Shown: one piece after another, positions 35,364-45,894 of the stretch
How the letters are laid out: each line of letters opens with the position of its first letter
Numbering within the stretch: the stretch's first letter is position 1
DNA from: UBA6663 sp044226485
GTDB lineage: Bacteria; Chloroflexota; Anaerolineae; Anaerolineales; UBA6663
Assembly (NCBI GenBank): GCA_044226485.1
Contig: JBGAGY010000001.1
Coordinates: forward strand, 310,001-374,000
Reading direction: 5' to 3'
DNA length: 64,000 nt
Translations under genes and position numbers: made by a program
Notes under the pieces: model-generated
Seen by the model: only the letters and a program-made list of their open reading frames with translations
Database searches by the model: none
What the model was told of the DNA's origin: nothing

Positions 35364-35623
35364 GGGAACTCTCCTCTTTCGACGAAGTAAGCAAAGGCCA
35401 CGGTGCCGAGGAAACTGATCAGCCCCAACACCACGGCGACGTCCAGGAAAATCGGCTGGCGAGTCGCCACGGCGTAGGTCGCGATCAGGCCGACCGCCAA
35501 TGTAGCCATCAGATCCAGTGCGACGACCCGGGTCGGCAGGCCGCGCCCGCGCACGACCCGCACCAGCGCGGCGAAGAGCGCAACCATCAGGAACGAGATA
35601 ATGGCGCCGGTGATGAACGTCAT
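35348..35623 (-). CDS. mrpF: Mrp-type Na+/H+ antiporter subunit F
   Basis: 91 residues with three membrane helices, matching MrpF/MnhF in length and in the segment RVVALDLMATLAVGLIATYA. It overlaps mrpE by ATGA. The subunit supports assembly of the hetero-oligomeric cation/proton antiporter. Confidence 0.92.
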   Translation of the reverse strand: MTFITGAIISFLMVALFAALVRVVRGRGLPTRVVALDLMATLAVGLIATYAVATRQPIFLDVAVVLGLISFLGTVAFAYFVERGEFPWLRD

Positions 35624-36116
35624 GCGTTCTCTCCTTGCGGCGCGACTCCGCGCATCACGGCGAGCAGCCGACGCTCGAGCCCTTCCTTGATTTCACGTCG
35701 GCAGGCTTCGGCATCCTCGGCATACATGGCATGCACGAACAGCACGCGCCGGTCGGTGGAGACATCGAGGCTGAGCGAGCCGGGGGTCAACGAGATCAGG
35801 TACGAAAGCGCCGTGATCTCAGCATCGGTGCGCGCATCGAGCGGCACGGCCACAATCCGCGGGTGCATGGCAAAGCCGGGCGTCAGGACGTCGTAGGCGA
35901 CCCGCAGGTTAGCCACCACCAACTCTCGGATGAAGAAACCGACGAAGCTCAGCACCTGGCGCACCTTAATGAAGTAGGTCGACGGCCCGATCGCGCGCCG
36001 CGAGACAAACAACGCAGCATATCCGAGGACGGCTCCGATGGCGAGATTGGCCGGGTTGAATTGTCCGGTCAGCGCCGCCCAGGCCAGCGCCAGGCCGATG
36101 TTGAGGATCAGGTAGT

Positions 36117-36120
<4 letters not shown>
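35620..36120 (-). CDS. mrpE: Mrp-type Na+/H+ antiporter subunit E
   Basis: 166 residues from ATG 36120, whose codon overlaps the mrpD stop. A longer in-frame reading would run inside mrpD and was dismissed. Two N-terminal membrane helices precede a cytoplasmic domain with LISLTPGSLSLDVS, typical of MrpE/MnhE. Confidence 0.92.
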
Positions 36121-37613
<1,493 letters not shown>

Positions 37614-37616
37614 GGC

Positions 37617-37976
37617 TTAGGTGCCTCCGCCATTGTCCGAAGCGCGCAGTTGGTCAAGATCGTCCGTGTCGGTGGTGCGATAGGTTCGATACGCTAACGC
37701 CAGGGCGAACGCCGTGACGCCGAAACTGATTACGATCGAGGTCAGAATTAAGGCCTGCGGCAAGGGATCGGCATAAGGTGAGGCCAGGTCCTCGGCGCCC
37801 GGGCTGATGATCGGCGGCCGACCCGGCGTCAATCGCCCGACGGTGAAGATCAGCAGATTGGCGGCGTGACTGAGGAGTGCCAGCCCGATCAACATCTTGA
37901 CCAGGCTCCGCCGCAGCAGCATGTAGACCGCGGTCGCATATAGACCGCCGATGACAAACGCCAAAACGATTTCCAT
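37617..37976 (-). CDS. mrpC: Mrp-type Na+/H+ antiporter subunit C
   Basis: 119 residues, NuoK-like, with three membrane helices. Characteristic stretches are MLIGLALLSHAANLLIFTVG and DPLPQALILTSIVISFGVTA. It overlaps mrpB by one base. Confidence 0.93.
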   Translation of the reverse strand: MEIVLAFVIGGLYATAVYMLLRRSLVKMLIGLALLSHAANLLIFTVGRLTPGRPPIISPGAEDLASPYADPLPQALILTSIVISFGVTAFALALAYRTYRTTDTDDLDQLRASDNGGGT

Positions 37977-38392
37977 CAGTCCGCCTCCTCCAACGCCAGG
38001 ATGATCGTCAGCGCCACGCCGAGAACGCCGAGATAAACCCCGAGGTCAAACAACACCGGTGTGCCGACGTCCACGCGGCCCAGCCCGGGAAGAGTAAGGT
38101 AGCCCCATAGACCCGTCATCAACGCCCTCCCGGACACGGCGCCCACCACGCCGGCCAGAAGCGCAAGCGCCAACCCGACTGCGATCAACCAACGCGGATC
38201 CACGCGCAGCACACGACGCGTGGTCGGCGCGCCGAAAGCGATCGAATGCAACGCGAACGGCGCCGCCGCCACCAGGCCAGCCACGAACCCCCCGCCGGGC
38301 TCGTTGTGACCCCGGCCAAAGAGGAACACCGAGAAGAGCAAGAGCAGCGGCAACAGGTAGCGGGTCGTCGTTTGCAGGATGAGCGACGTCAT
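37976..38392 (-). CDS. mrpB: Mrp-type Na+/H+ antiporter subunit B
   Basis: 138 residues with four membrane helices and the family hallmark GRGHNEPGGGFVAGLVAA near residues 27-44. It overlaps mrpA by 4 bp and precedes mrpC. Confidence 0.93.
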   Translation of the reverse strand: MTSLILQTTTRYLLPLLLLFSVFLFGRGHNEPGGGFVAGLVAAAPFALHSIAFGAPTTRRVLRVDPRWLIAVGLALALLAGVVGAVSGRALMTGLWGYLTLPGLGRVDVGTPVLFDLGVYLGVLGVALTIILALEEAD

Positions 38393-40770
38393 GGCGTCAC
38401 CTCCGAGGGTTCAACCTGTCGGGTGGCCTCCCGCGTGTCGGCCGGCTGAGGCGATCTCACCCGCCGGTTGCGTGGATGCAACTTCAGCAAGGCGAAGACA
38501 CCGGTGGCCGCGATGCCCAGCACTGTGATCTCGCCAAGGGTGTCGAGGCCACGGAAGTCGACCAGGATCACGTTGACGACGTTCCGGCCATGCGCCTCGA
38601 CGGCGGCCACGCGGCCGAAGTAATCGGAAATGCTCGGAAACATGGGCTCGGCCAGCACGGTCAGAACAAGCGCGGTCATCAGTCCGCCAGTCACGAGCGC
38701 GACCCCGATATCACGCGCGCGGGCCGGCGCGGAGCTCAGTTTGGCGAAGTGCGGCAAGTGGTAGAAAGCCAGGACGAACAAAACGACGGTCAGCGACTCG
38801 ATCAGGAACTGCGTCATCGCCAGGTCCGGGGCGCCATACCACAAATAGATCAAGGACACGCCGAAACCGACAGCGCCAAGCGCCGCGACGGCGCTCAAGC
38901 GGGACCGGGACCGAGTGGACGCCAACGCCGCGATCAAGATCAGGGCTCCGAACGCGGCTTCGTGGACCTGGATGTTCAGCACCGATGTCGGCCAGGCCAC
39001 GCCTCGAGCGAGCAGCGTGCCACCCACCAATGCCACCGTGGCGACCACGATCATCAGCAGGTAGTAACGCAAGTACCCGTTCTGCAGCAGCCGGGTCAGC
39101 GCGGTGGCAAAGCCGTTGAGCCCCATCAACCATGCGTCGAATCCGAAATCGCCGCCAAGTCGCTGCGCCACCGACTTCAGAATCGCTCGAGCACGCGCAC
39201 GCACGGCAAAGAGACCCGCCCCAAGAAGGAGCGTGACGACACTCAACCACAGGGCGGGCGTGATCCCGTGCCACAGCGACAGCTTCAGCGTCACAGCCTC
39301 ATCGATCACGGCTGAAGCCGCAGGTGATAACACGCGAGTGCCGAACGGACCGACGCCCAGGCCGGCCGCAAGCCCGAGCACGGCGAGGACCACAGGTCCG
39401 AGCCAGAGTGACACGCCAACTTCGTGTTCGGCGCTGGCCAGCTCGAAGCCCTGGTGATCGCGTTCTTCTCTGGGTGGCATCGCCCAAAAAGGCGCGACGC
39501 CGACCACGGCTGCTACCAGTACAAAGCAGGCGCCTCCGAAGACCAGAGCAGCAATCAGCAGCAATGACCCCTCAGACAAAATCGACTCGTACGCGAGTTC
39601 CTTGGCCACAAAGCCGACCAAGGGCGGAAGACCGGCCATCGACAAGGCCGCCAGCCCGCCCGCTGCGGCCGTGATCGGCAGCGTGCGCCGCAAACCGCCG
39701 AGGCGTCGAACGTCACGCGTGCCGGTTTCGTGGTCCAGGATGCCTGCCACCAAGAAGAGTGCGCCCTTGTAAGCGGCATGTGCGACCAGGAACGCGAGAG
39801 CCGCCTCGAGCGCGGCGGGTGTGCCCACGCCGATGAGCAGCGTCATCAGCCCAAGCGCGCCGATCGTGGAGTAAGCCAGCAATCGCTTGAGATCGGTCTG
39901 CGCCAGCGATAACAATCCCCCCAGCAGCAAGGTCACCGCCCCGATGCCGACCACGACCGTCAGCCAGAGCTCGGTTCCATTGAGGGCCGGGCTCAGGCGT
40001 AGCATGAGATAGATGCCGGCCTTGACCATCGTGGCCGAGTGCAGATAGGCGCTGACGGGCGTGGGCGCCTCCATCGCGCTCGGCAACCAGAACTGAAACG
40101 GAAACTGGGCGGACTTGGCGAATGCACCGAGCAGGATCAGGAGCGTGGCAGGCACATAGACCGGATGGCTCCGGATCAGGTCACCCTGCTGCAGCAGGGT
40201 GGAGATCTCGAAAGTGTGCGAGCTCGAGCCCAGCAGGACGAAACCGGCCAGAAGCGCGAGCCCACCCCCGCCGGTGACCAGCAAAGCCTGCAGGGCTGCA
40301 CGACGAGCGGGAGCGCCGTCATGCCCGAAACCAATCAAGAAGTAGGAACTGAGGCTGGTCAGCTCCCAGAACACAAAGAGCAGTAGAAGGTTGTCGGTCG
40401 TGACGACACCGAGCATCGCGGCCATGAAAACCAACAACCATGTATAAAACCGTCCAAGATCCGTGTGCCCGCGCAGATACGCGCTTCCGTACACAAGCAC
40501 CAGTGCGCCGATCGCGGAGATGAGCCACACCAAGAGCAGACTGAGTCCGTCGGCCCGGAAACTCAGCGCGACGCCCAGTTCTGGCACCCAGGGCAGTGCC
40601 CACTCTTGCGGCAGCCCGCCGTCTGAGAGCAAGAGCACGGTGGCCAGGAGAGCCACCCCGAGCGGGTAGATGGCCAACAACCACCCTGCTCGGTCGCGCA
40701 GGCGGCCATACACGGCGGGTGCCAGGAATGCCAGGAGAAAGCCAGAGCCGATCGCCAAAGGCAATGCCAT
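38389..40770 (-). CDS. mrpA: Mrp-type Na+/H+ antiporter subunit A
   Basis: 793 residues, full length for MrpA. The N-terminal two thirds are NuoL-like (DNLLLLFVFWELTSLSSYFL, then FAKSAQFPFQFWLPSAMEAP with the membrane lysine). The C-terminal part holds the MrpA-specific extension with YLWYGAPDLAMTQFLIESLT. First gene of a complete ABCDEFG operon; AAAGGGG precedes the ATG. The complex expels Na+ using the proton gradient. Confidence 0.93.
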   Translation of the reverse strand: MALPLAIGSGFLLAFLAPAVYGRLRDRAGWLLAIYPLGVALLATVLLLSDGGLPQEWALPWVPELGVALSFRADGLSLLLVWLISAIGALVLVYGSAYLRGHTDLGRFYTWLLVFMAAMLGVVTTDNLLLLFVFWELTSLSSYFLIGFGHDGAPARRAALQALLVTGGGGLALLAGFVLLGSSSHTFEISTLLQQGDLIRSHPVYVPATLLILLGAFAKSAQFPFQFWLPSAMEAPTPVSAYLHSATMVKAGIYLMLRLSPALNGTELWLTVVVGIGAVTLLLGGLLSLAQTDLKRLLAYSTIGALGLMTLLIGVGTPAALEAALAFLVAHAAYKGALFLVAGILDHETGTRDVRRLGGLRRTLPITAAAGGLAALSMAGLPPLVGFVAKELAYESILSEGSLLLIAALVFGGACFVLVAAVVGVAPFWAMPPREERDHQGFELASAEHEVGVSLWLGPVVLAVLGLAAGLGVGPFGTRVLSPAASAVIDEAVTLKLSLWHGITPALWLSVVTLLLGAGLFAVRARARAILKSVAQRLGGDFGFDAWLMGLNGFATALTRLLQNGYLRYYLLMIVVATVALVGGTLLARGVAWPTSVLNIQVHEAAFGALILIAALASTRSRSRLSAVAALGAVGFGVSLIYLWYGAPDLAMTQFLIESLTVVLFVLAFYHLPHFAKLSSAPARARDIGVALVTGGLMTALVLTVLAEPMFPSISDYFGRVAAVEAHGRNVVNVILVDFRGLDTLGEITVLGIAATGVFALLKLHPRNRRVRSPQPADTREATRQVEPSEVTP

Positions 40771-41059
40771 TCACGCCCCTTTCGTCAATTGCAGCACCGT
40801 CGTGGGTGCGAGGTCACGCGTCTGCGCCATTCACGCGACGCCGTGGCCGGGGATGCCGTCATCTAGCCCGGCGCGACTCCGTCCAGCGCGTTTGAGTCGC
40901 TGTGGTCGACCGACCTGGATGGGTCGGTCACGCCCATAGGTTTATCATCCCGTCCAAACGCGAACCACCGTTGTAGACCGACGTCAGCGCGATATCAGGT
41001 TCGCGACAGCGTCGGTTTTCGCCTCGATGGGCTGCGCAAAAGTCCACGCTTAATAGGAA

Positions 41060-41098
41060 GCAGTGGGGCAAGAGCGAGGGGATGCCCTGCCCCACTGC
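41060..41098 (-). terminator. Probable terminator after the ammonium transporter
   Basis: A 10-bp perfect stem GCAGTGGGGC (41060-41069) with GCCCCACTGC (41089-41098), loop 19 nt. It lies 50 bp after the stop of amt on the minus strand. The T-tract is weak (TTCCTATTAAG), so it may need help from Rho. The rest of 40771-41148 shows only the mrp promoter region. Confidence 0.55.
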
Positions 41099-41148
41099 GG
41101 GGAATCGAGTTCAGGCGAGACCGCCGCGGCGAACGAAGCGCACGAGCC

Positions 41149-42561
41149 TCAATCGGCTGCGCTGCTGAGCGAAGCCAGTTCGCCAACGACGTCCCCGGGG
41201 TAAGCCTCGGCGCCATGTTCGTGGTGGTCAAGGCCCCGTGTCTCTTCATCCCTGCTGACTCGCAGCCCGACCGTGGCCCTGATCCCTGCAAAGAGCGCAG
41301 TGCCCGTGACGAGGCACCACACGCCGTAGGACAGCACACCGACGACCTGCGCGATCAACTGCCCGGCGTTGCCCGTCGCGAAGAGCCCGGTGTCGGTCGC
41401 GAAGAGCCCGACGGCTAATGTGCCCCACACGCCGTTCATCAGGTGCACGGGCACCGCACTGACCGGGTCGTCGATGCGGGCGCGCTCGAGCGCGAGGGCG
41501 CCCAACACCACGATCACGCCGCCCACCGCGCCGATGAGGATCGATGCGGCCGGCGTCACCCACGCACACGAGGCCGTGATCGCCACCAGGCCGGCGAGGG
41601 CACCGTTGAGCGTCTGACCCAGGTCGGGCTTCTGGGTGATCATCCAGGCCGTGATCATGGCCGCCAGGGCCCCGCCCGCCGCAGCGATGTTGGTGTTCGC
41701 GGCTACCAGCGCGATCGCATCGGCGTTGGCGCCGGTCGCCGCCAGCTGGCTGCCGGGGTTGAAGCCAAACCAGCCGAGCCACAGGATGAAGACGCCGAGG
41801 GTCGCCAGCGAGATCGAATGGCCCGGGATGATCCTGGGGCTTCCGTCCTTCCCAAACCGCCCGATCCGCGGTCCGAGCATCACGGCGCCGATCAGCGCCA
41901 GCCAGCCACCGACGCTGTGCACGATCGTAGAGCCGGCGAAGTCGCGGAAGCTCGCGCCGCTCGTGAAGCCGAGGTCGCCCAGAGTCGAGAGCCAGCCGCC
42001 GCCCCACAGCCAGTGTCCGGCGATGGGATAGATGAAGCCCGAGATGACGGCGCTATAGACAAGATACGAGATGAATTGCGTGCGTTCGGCCATCGCGCCC
42101 GAGACGATCGTGGCCGCCGTGCCGGCGAAGACAAGCTGGAAGAGCCAGAAGGCCATCACCGGCAGGCCGAACACATCTTCGGCACCGGTCGGATCCAGCA
42201 AGAATCCGTTTGTGCCAATCACCCCGCCGGACGTCGAACCGAACATGAAGGCATAGCCGATGGCCCAAAACGCCAGGGTCGCGAACACAAAGTCGATCAG
42301 GTTCTTGAACAGGATGTTGACCGTGTTCTTGGCGCGCGTCAGGCCAGCCTCGACGAAGGCGAAACCCGCCTGCATGAAGAACACCAGGAAAGCGGCGATC
42401 AACACCCAGCTTGTGTTGACACCGCGCAGGGCCTCCGTCGCAGGATCAGGATCAGCAGCCAGCGCCGGCGTGACGAAGACCGCCAGAGCGACAGCGACTA
42501 ACGCCGGCATCGCCACCCAACGGGTCCACTTCAGTAGGCTCATCGTGAAAGACCGACTCAT
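41149..42561 (-). CDS. amt: Ammonium transporter (Amt)
   Basis: 470 residues with an N-terminal signal peptide (cleavage near VTPALAADPD) and eleven predicted helices, as in bacterial Amt. The twin pore histidines lie in DFAGSTIVHSVGGWLALIGA and VPVHLMNGVWG. The ATG at 42561 has GGAGGTG upstream. No glnK/PII gene is adjacent, which is unusual for amt but not unknown. The mRNA leader contains a stable two-tier hairpin. Confidence 0.93.
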   Translation of the reverse strand: MSRSFTMSLLKWTRWVAMPALVAVALAVFVTPALAADPDPATEALRGVNTSWVLIAAFLVFFMQAGFAFVEAGLTRAKNTVNILFKNLIDFVFATLAFWAIGYAFMFGSTSGGVIGTNGFLLDPTGAEDVFGLPVMAFWLFQLVFAGTAATIVSGAMAERTQFISYLVYSAVISGFIYPIAGHWLWGGGWLSTLGDLGFTSGASFRDFAGSTIVHSVGGWLALIGAVMLGPRIGRFGKDGSPRIIPGHSISLATLGVFILWLGWFGFNPGSQLAATGANADAIALVAANTNIAAAGGALAAMITAWMITQKPDLGQTLNGALAGLVAITASCAWVTPAASILIGAVGGVIVVLGALALERARIDDPVSAVPVHLMNGVWGTLAVGLFATDTGLFATGNAGQLIAQVVGVLSYGVWCLVTGTALFAGIRATVGLRVSRDEETRGLDHHEHGAEAYPGDVVGELASLSSAAD

Positions 42562-42933
42562 ATTGACACCTCCTCATTGCTCGTGTGCCTCGCGGCACAG
42601 GGCCAATAAAGCAACGGACGCCGACCCACGTCACGTGGAGAAGGCGTCCTGGCCTGTAGGAGATGCGGTTGTGAGGCGGTGGTCCGTCGGGTTCAGAATA
42701 CTGGATAATTTCAGTCCACAAATACCCGTTTGGGTAAGAATGCCTTGCGTCAAGTGATGCGACCGCCGAAGCAAAACCCCAGACGTTTTCGGCGCCGTTA
42801 CCCATCCACAGCAGAGTCGTCCGAGACCACCCCCCTCAGATGCGGCGGCCCGTCATCTTTGCGACCACCTGGAGCGAACTCGCCTTTCGCACAATTGATC
42901 GTAAGGCGAGGACCTTGCCCATGCTTCACAATG
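42562..42933. other. Intergenic region upstream of amt
   Basis: 372 bp between amt and the iron-sulfur protein gene, both on the minus strand. It contains the leader hairpin at 42616-42649 and an inverted repeat TACCC-4 bp-GGGTA at 42723-42736 that could be a regulator site. No gene is supported. Confidence 0.5.
42616..42649 (-). promoter_or_regulatory. Structured leader hairpin of amt
   Basis: On the minus strand the leader folds as GGACGCC, then CCACG-TGA-CGTGG, then GGCGTCC, two stacked stems separated by small internal loops. It lies about 55 bp before the amt start. It could be a regulatory leader; it does not match a riboswitch I know. Confidence 0.4.
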
Positions 42934-44007
42934 CTAGAGTGCAGGTGACTCCTGGCCAGGAACCTTCTCTCGGCTCACAGCCGGCTCACCGACAGAGATC
43001 CGAAACTGTGGCGCATGGGGGTTCCCTTTGAACCGGGATTTCACGGCGGCATAGCCGACTTCGCTGAACGGGCACCTCGCCAGACAGATGGCACAGCCGA
43101 AGTTGCGATCGAAGTAGTCGCGACAGGCATCATGATCGATGCATTGCATCCCACCGTCGCCCCGCGGGCGCGGTTGTGTGTGGATCGCCTGAACCGGGCA
43201 ACCGCGGATGCATTTCCTGCAGAGCGCACAGAAATCTCGGACCCAGAGATGCTCGTTCTCGTTCTGAACGGGCAGGTTCTCAATGTTTGTGTAGATGGTG
43301 TTGATCCGTAGCCGCGCCCCTTCATTGGGCGTGATCAGCAGCCCGTGATACCCAATCACGCCCAGTCCGGCCCGCTCAGCGAGATGGACATAGTCGGTCA
43401 GGCCGCCAAGTGCCGTGCCCGGGTAGGCGGCAAAGCCATTCTTGCGCATAAAACGGGCAAGCCGGTTTCCGATACGGGCCAGGTTGCCGTAGCCCTTGGC
43501 GACCTCCAGAACTGCTTTGAAACTCGGAGCATCTACAAAGGCCGAGCGCTTCATCTCGACTGTGAGGATCACAGCCTGCGCATGCGGGACGCCCTTGTGT
43601 TTAAAGATGGCGTGTCGCGGCACGTCGACGAAACGCACGTCCGCCGCCCCAGACGACAGGGCCAGGTCTTTGAGTTCCGACAGAAACGCCGGTGACGCCT
43701 GCGAGCGCGTCGGAACATAGCGGTCGGCATACAAACGCGCGCTCTGGCTCATGCGCACCCTGAGCGGAACCATTACCCGCAGAAATGCCAGGAGCTGCGT
43801 GACCGTCAATCGCGACATATACATGTCGTCGAACGAAAGCCGCGGGTTATCGAAGGGCGTTCGCGGTTTTGATTCGGACGCCGGCTCGACGACGTTCGAA
43901 ACGTGCGCGAGTTCCTGGTCGAACCCATCCAGCATGGCGTCGAGCGACGGCATGCCGGCTGCTCGGTTGCCAAGTACTGCTTTCAGAACCTGTCCAGCTA
44001 TCGCCAT
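42934..44007 (-). CDS. QueG/reductive-dehalogenase-like double 4Fe-4S protein
   Basis: 357 residues. The C-terminal third carries two ferredoxin-type clusters: Cys260, Cys263, Cys266, Cys270 (CALCRKCIRGCP) and Cys305, Cys308, Cys312 with Cys295 or Cys289 (CAICLARCPF). Before them, AERAGLGVIGYHGLLITP resembles the cobalamin-side region of epoxyqueuosine reductase and reductive dehalogenases. No Tat signal is present, so it should be cytoplasmic. It is divergent from a TetR gene with shared inverted repeats. It could be a non-respiratory reductive dehalogenase, a QueG relative or another cobamide/Fe-S reductase. Confidence 0.72.
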   Translation of the reverse strand: MAIAGQVLKAVLGNRAAGMPSLDAMLDGFDQELAHVSNVVEPASESKPRTPFDNPRLSFDDMYMSRLTVTQLLAFLRVMVPLRVRMSQSARLYADRYVPTRSQASPAFLSELKDLALSSGAADVRFVDVPRHAIFKHKGVPHAQAVILTVEMKRSAFVDAPSFKAVLEVAKGYGNLARIGNRLARFMRKNGFAAYPGTALGGLTDYVHLAERAGLGVIGYHGLLITPNEGARLRINTIYTNIENLPVQNENEHLWVRDFCALCRKCIRGCPVQAIHTQPRPRGDGGMQCIDHDACRDYFDRNFGCAICLARCPFSEVGYAAVKSRFKGNPHAPQFRISVGEPAVSREKVPGQESPAL

Positions 44008-44035
44008 GCCAACCTCCTCCTGTCATGTTTTTGTT

Positions 44036-44093
44036 AGCAAATACTTACATTAGTATAGTCCGGCCTTTTTGAAAGTCAATACTTGCTTATAAT
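44036..44093. promoter_or_regulatory. Divergent promoter with inverted repeats (Fe-S protein / TetR)
   Basis: AGCAAATACTTAC (44036-44048) and GTCAATACTTGCT (44075-44087) form a spaced, imperfect inverted repeat (10 of 13 match). ATACT/AGTAT lies inside (44041-44056). A TATAAT at 44088-44093 is a good -10 for the TetR gene starting at 44114. A TetR dimer binding here would control both genes. Confidence 0.55.
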
Positions 44094-44113
44094 GCCTGCG
44101 CGGGAGGTAGAGG

Positions 44114-44722
44114 ATGCCAAAACGCATAAGCGACGCGCAGATCTTTGAAGCTGCGATGGACACGATCACCAGACACGGGTACGCGGGCGCCACAACTCGC
44201 CAGATCGCGGCGGCAGCAGGGGTGAGTGAGATCACACTCTTTCGCAAGTACGGGACGAAAGCCGAACTCGTCAAACGAGCCATCGCAGCCCTTGTCGATC
44301 AGGCCGCGTTCCGCTCTGCCATCCGCTATACGGGTGATCTCCAAGCCGATCTGAAGCGAATCTTGCAGGCGTACCGAGACGTGGTTGTACAGCACGATCG
44401 TTTCTTTTCAGTTTTATTGGGCGAACTCCAGCACACTCCTGAACTGGTCGAGTCGTTTGAGCAGCCCCTGAGCCTTTTTCAGTCGATCGCCCGGTTGCTG
44501 GCACGGTACCAGAAGGCCGGTATCCTCAAACCAGAATCCCCTTTACTTGGAGTGGCGGCCCTTCTCGGCCCCCTCATATACCTCTCCTTGATCCAGCAAT
44601 CCACGACAGGCCTGGCCATAGCACCGCCCGAGGTTGACGTCTATCTCGACCACTTCCTTCGCGGCCGAGCGACCATCAACCTGTCGGCACGCCGGCGGCA
44701 AACGCCCGGCCGGAAGGACTGA
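44114..44722 (+). CDS. TetR-family regulator
   Basis: 202 residues. The N-terminal HTH reads ATTRQIAAAAGVSEITLFRKYGTKAELV, followed by a helical effector domain with a typical TetR C-terminal dimer region. GGGAGG precedes the ATG by a few bases. Divergent arrangement with the Fe-S protein gene (106 bp between starts) suggests it represses that gene. Confidence 0.88.
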   Translation: MPKRISDAQIFEAAMDTITRHGYAGATTRQIAAAAGVSEITLFRKYGTKAELVKRAIAALVDQAAFRSAIRYTGDLQADLKRILQAYRDVVVQHDRFFSVLLGELQHTPELVESFEQPLSLFQSIARLLARYQKAGILKPESPLLGVAALLGPLIYLSLIQQSTTGLAIAPPEVDVYLDHFLRGRATINLSARRRQTPGRKD

Positions 44723-44764
44723 ACGGAGGGGTACGGAAGGCCATAGCTTGTATGGGGGATGCCC

Positions 44765-45060
44765 ATGGCATTCGACGATAAGCGGGTCGACCGCATGCTG
44801 AATTATCTGACAGGACAGGGCGGGCTGGTCGAGAAGAAGATGTTCGGCGCGTGCACGAAACATCCGTCGATGGTGAGGCTGGCGCCAGAGGCAACCGAAG
44901 CAGCCCTGTGCGGGCCTCACACCCGGATCGTTGACCTCATGGGCTGCCCGATAAAGGGCTGGATCCTGGTGGAGGCCGAAGGCATCAAGACGTCGGGTAG
45001 ATGAATGAAGTCGATCGACCCGGGCGTGACCCACGCTGTGTCCCTGCCGGCTGAAAACGC
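44765..45060 (+). pseudogene. Decayed TfoX-like gene
   Basis: The reading frame from 44765 starts like a TfoX N-terminal domain protein (MAFDDKRVDRMLNYL, KKMFG), then jumps to the later family part (VRLAPEATEAAL, GCPIKGWILVEAEGI), so the middle is deleted. It stops at 45004. The expected C-terminus appears in another frame directly after (GVTHAVSLPAENA, to about 45060). One deletion and one frameshift make function unlikely. Confidence 0.6.
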
Positions 45061-45097
45061 TAATCGGTTCGGAACACCACCTGGAGTTTGTCGGCGG

Positions 45098-45520
45098 TCA
45101 GATGCCCTCTTCCACCGCCTGTTTGAGCGCGGCCACAAATCCCTGGAAGTTCTCTGTCAGGTCCGGGATCGTCCTGCCAAAGATCGGCAACAGCGGCCCG
45201 CTGAAGACCTCCTCGGTCGTAAAGCGGGTTTGCCCTGCCCCGACTGCCGTCAGGGTGTGGGTACGTTGAGACCTGAACAACCCCATCGGCATGCCACCGG
45301 TGAGCACCACTTTCTCCGCCGGTCGGTACTCGGTGACGCGCACCGGGAAGGCCTGATCACTGAGTTTGGTGTAGAACTTCACAGACTCGCCGGGCGCTAG
45401 CCGGCCCTCAATGCGGTTCATGGTCTTGTCCCAACGCGGATAGCCGGCGGCATCGGTCAGGATGGCCCAGACGGCCTCGGGAGCCGCCTGGATGGTGATG
45501 GCGGCCGCATAGCGTCTCAT
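45098..45520 (-). CDS. SRPBCC-family (polyketide cyclase/AHSA1-like) protein
   Basis: 140 residues with the START-like pattern AAITIQAAPEAVWAILTDAAGYPRWD at the N-terminus (core: PEAVWAILTD) and a C-terminal amphipathic helix. Such folds bind small hydrophobic ligands. It overlaps the DUF1801 gene by 4 bp and is probably co-expressed with it and with the AraC regulator upstream. Confidence 0.85.
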   Translation of the reverse strand: MRRYAAAITIQAAPEAVWAILTDAAGYPRWDKTMNRIEGRLAPGESVKFYTKLSDQAFPVRVTEYRPAEKVVLTGGMPMGLFRSQRTHTLTAVGAGQTRFTTEEVFSGPLLPIFGRTIPDLTENFQGFVAALKQAVEEGI

Positions 45521-45894
45521 GATGACACCTTTCGGTTGCCGGTTTGGGTCAGGGTCTGCTTCACGTAGTGGCGCAGTGCCGGCTGATTGAAATCCGGTGA
45601 GGTAATGCGCAGGGTGCGTGCCTTGTTGCCGTCACCTTCGAGAAGCCCATACTTATCCTCCAGCGCGGCGCCCTCCAGGAAGATCAACGAGATCTTCCCT
45701 TTGCCCACCACCGTCTGGATGTGGTTGCGGGTCGTACCATACACCAGGCAATTCTTCCACTTGATGCTCTCATTGAAGGCCGGACCGGCGGCCAGGATGA
45801 CGGCGCGAACTGCGTGGAAGAGCGGTGCGATCGTGGGGTCGAGCGCAGCCAGGTACTCGTTGACAATGTCGTTATGGGATGGGGTGTAGGTCAT
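45517..45894 (-). CDS. DUF1801 domain protein
   Basis: 125 residues matching the DUF1801 (YdhG-like) fold: HAVRAVILAAGPAFNESIKW followed by KISLIFLEGAALEDKYGLLEG. The biochemical role is not established. It is coupled to the AraC regulator gene (overlap 4 bp) and the SRPBCC gene. Confidence 0.85.
   Translation of the reverse strand: MTYTPSHNDIVNEYLAALDPTIAPLFHAVRAVILAAGPAFNESIKWKNCLVYGTTRNHIQTVVGKGKISLIFLEGAALEDKYGLLEGDGNKARTLRITSPDFNQPALRHYVKQTLTQTGNRKVSS

Noticed and set aside
41149..42501. Plus-strand gene opposite amt
   Set aside because: Open frame is antisense to a clear Amt gene and has no recognisable protein features.
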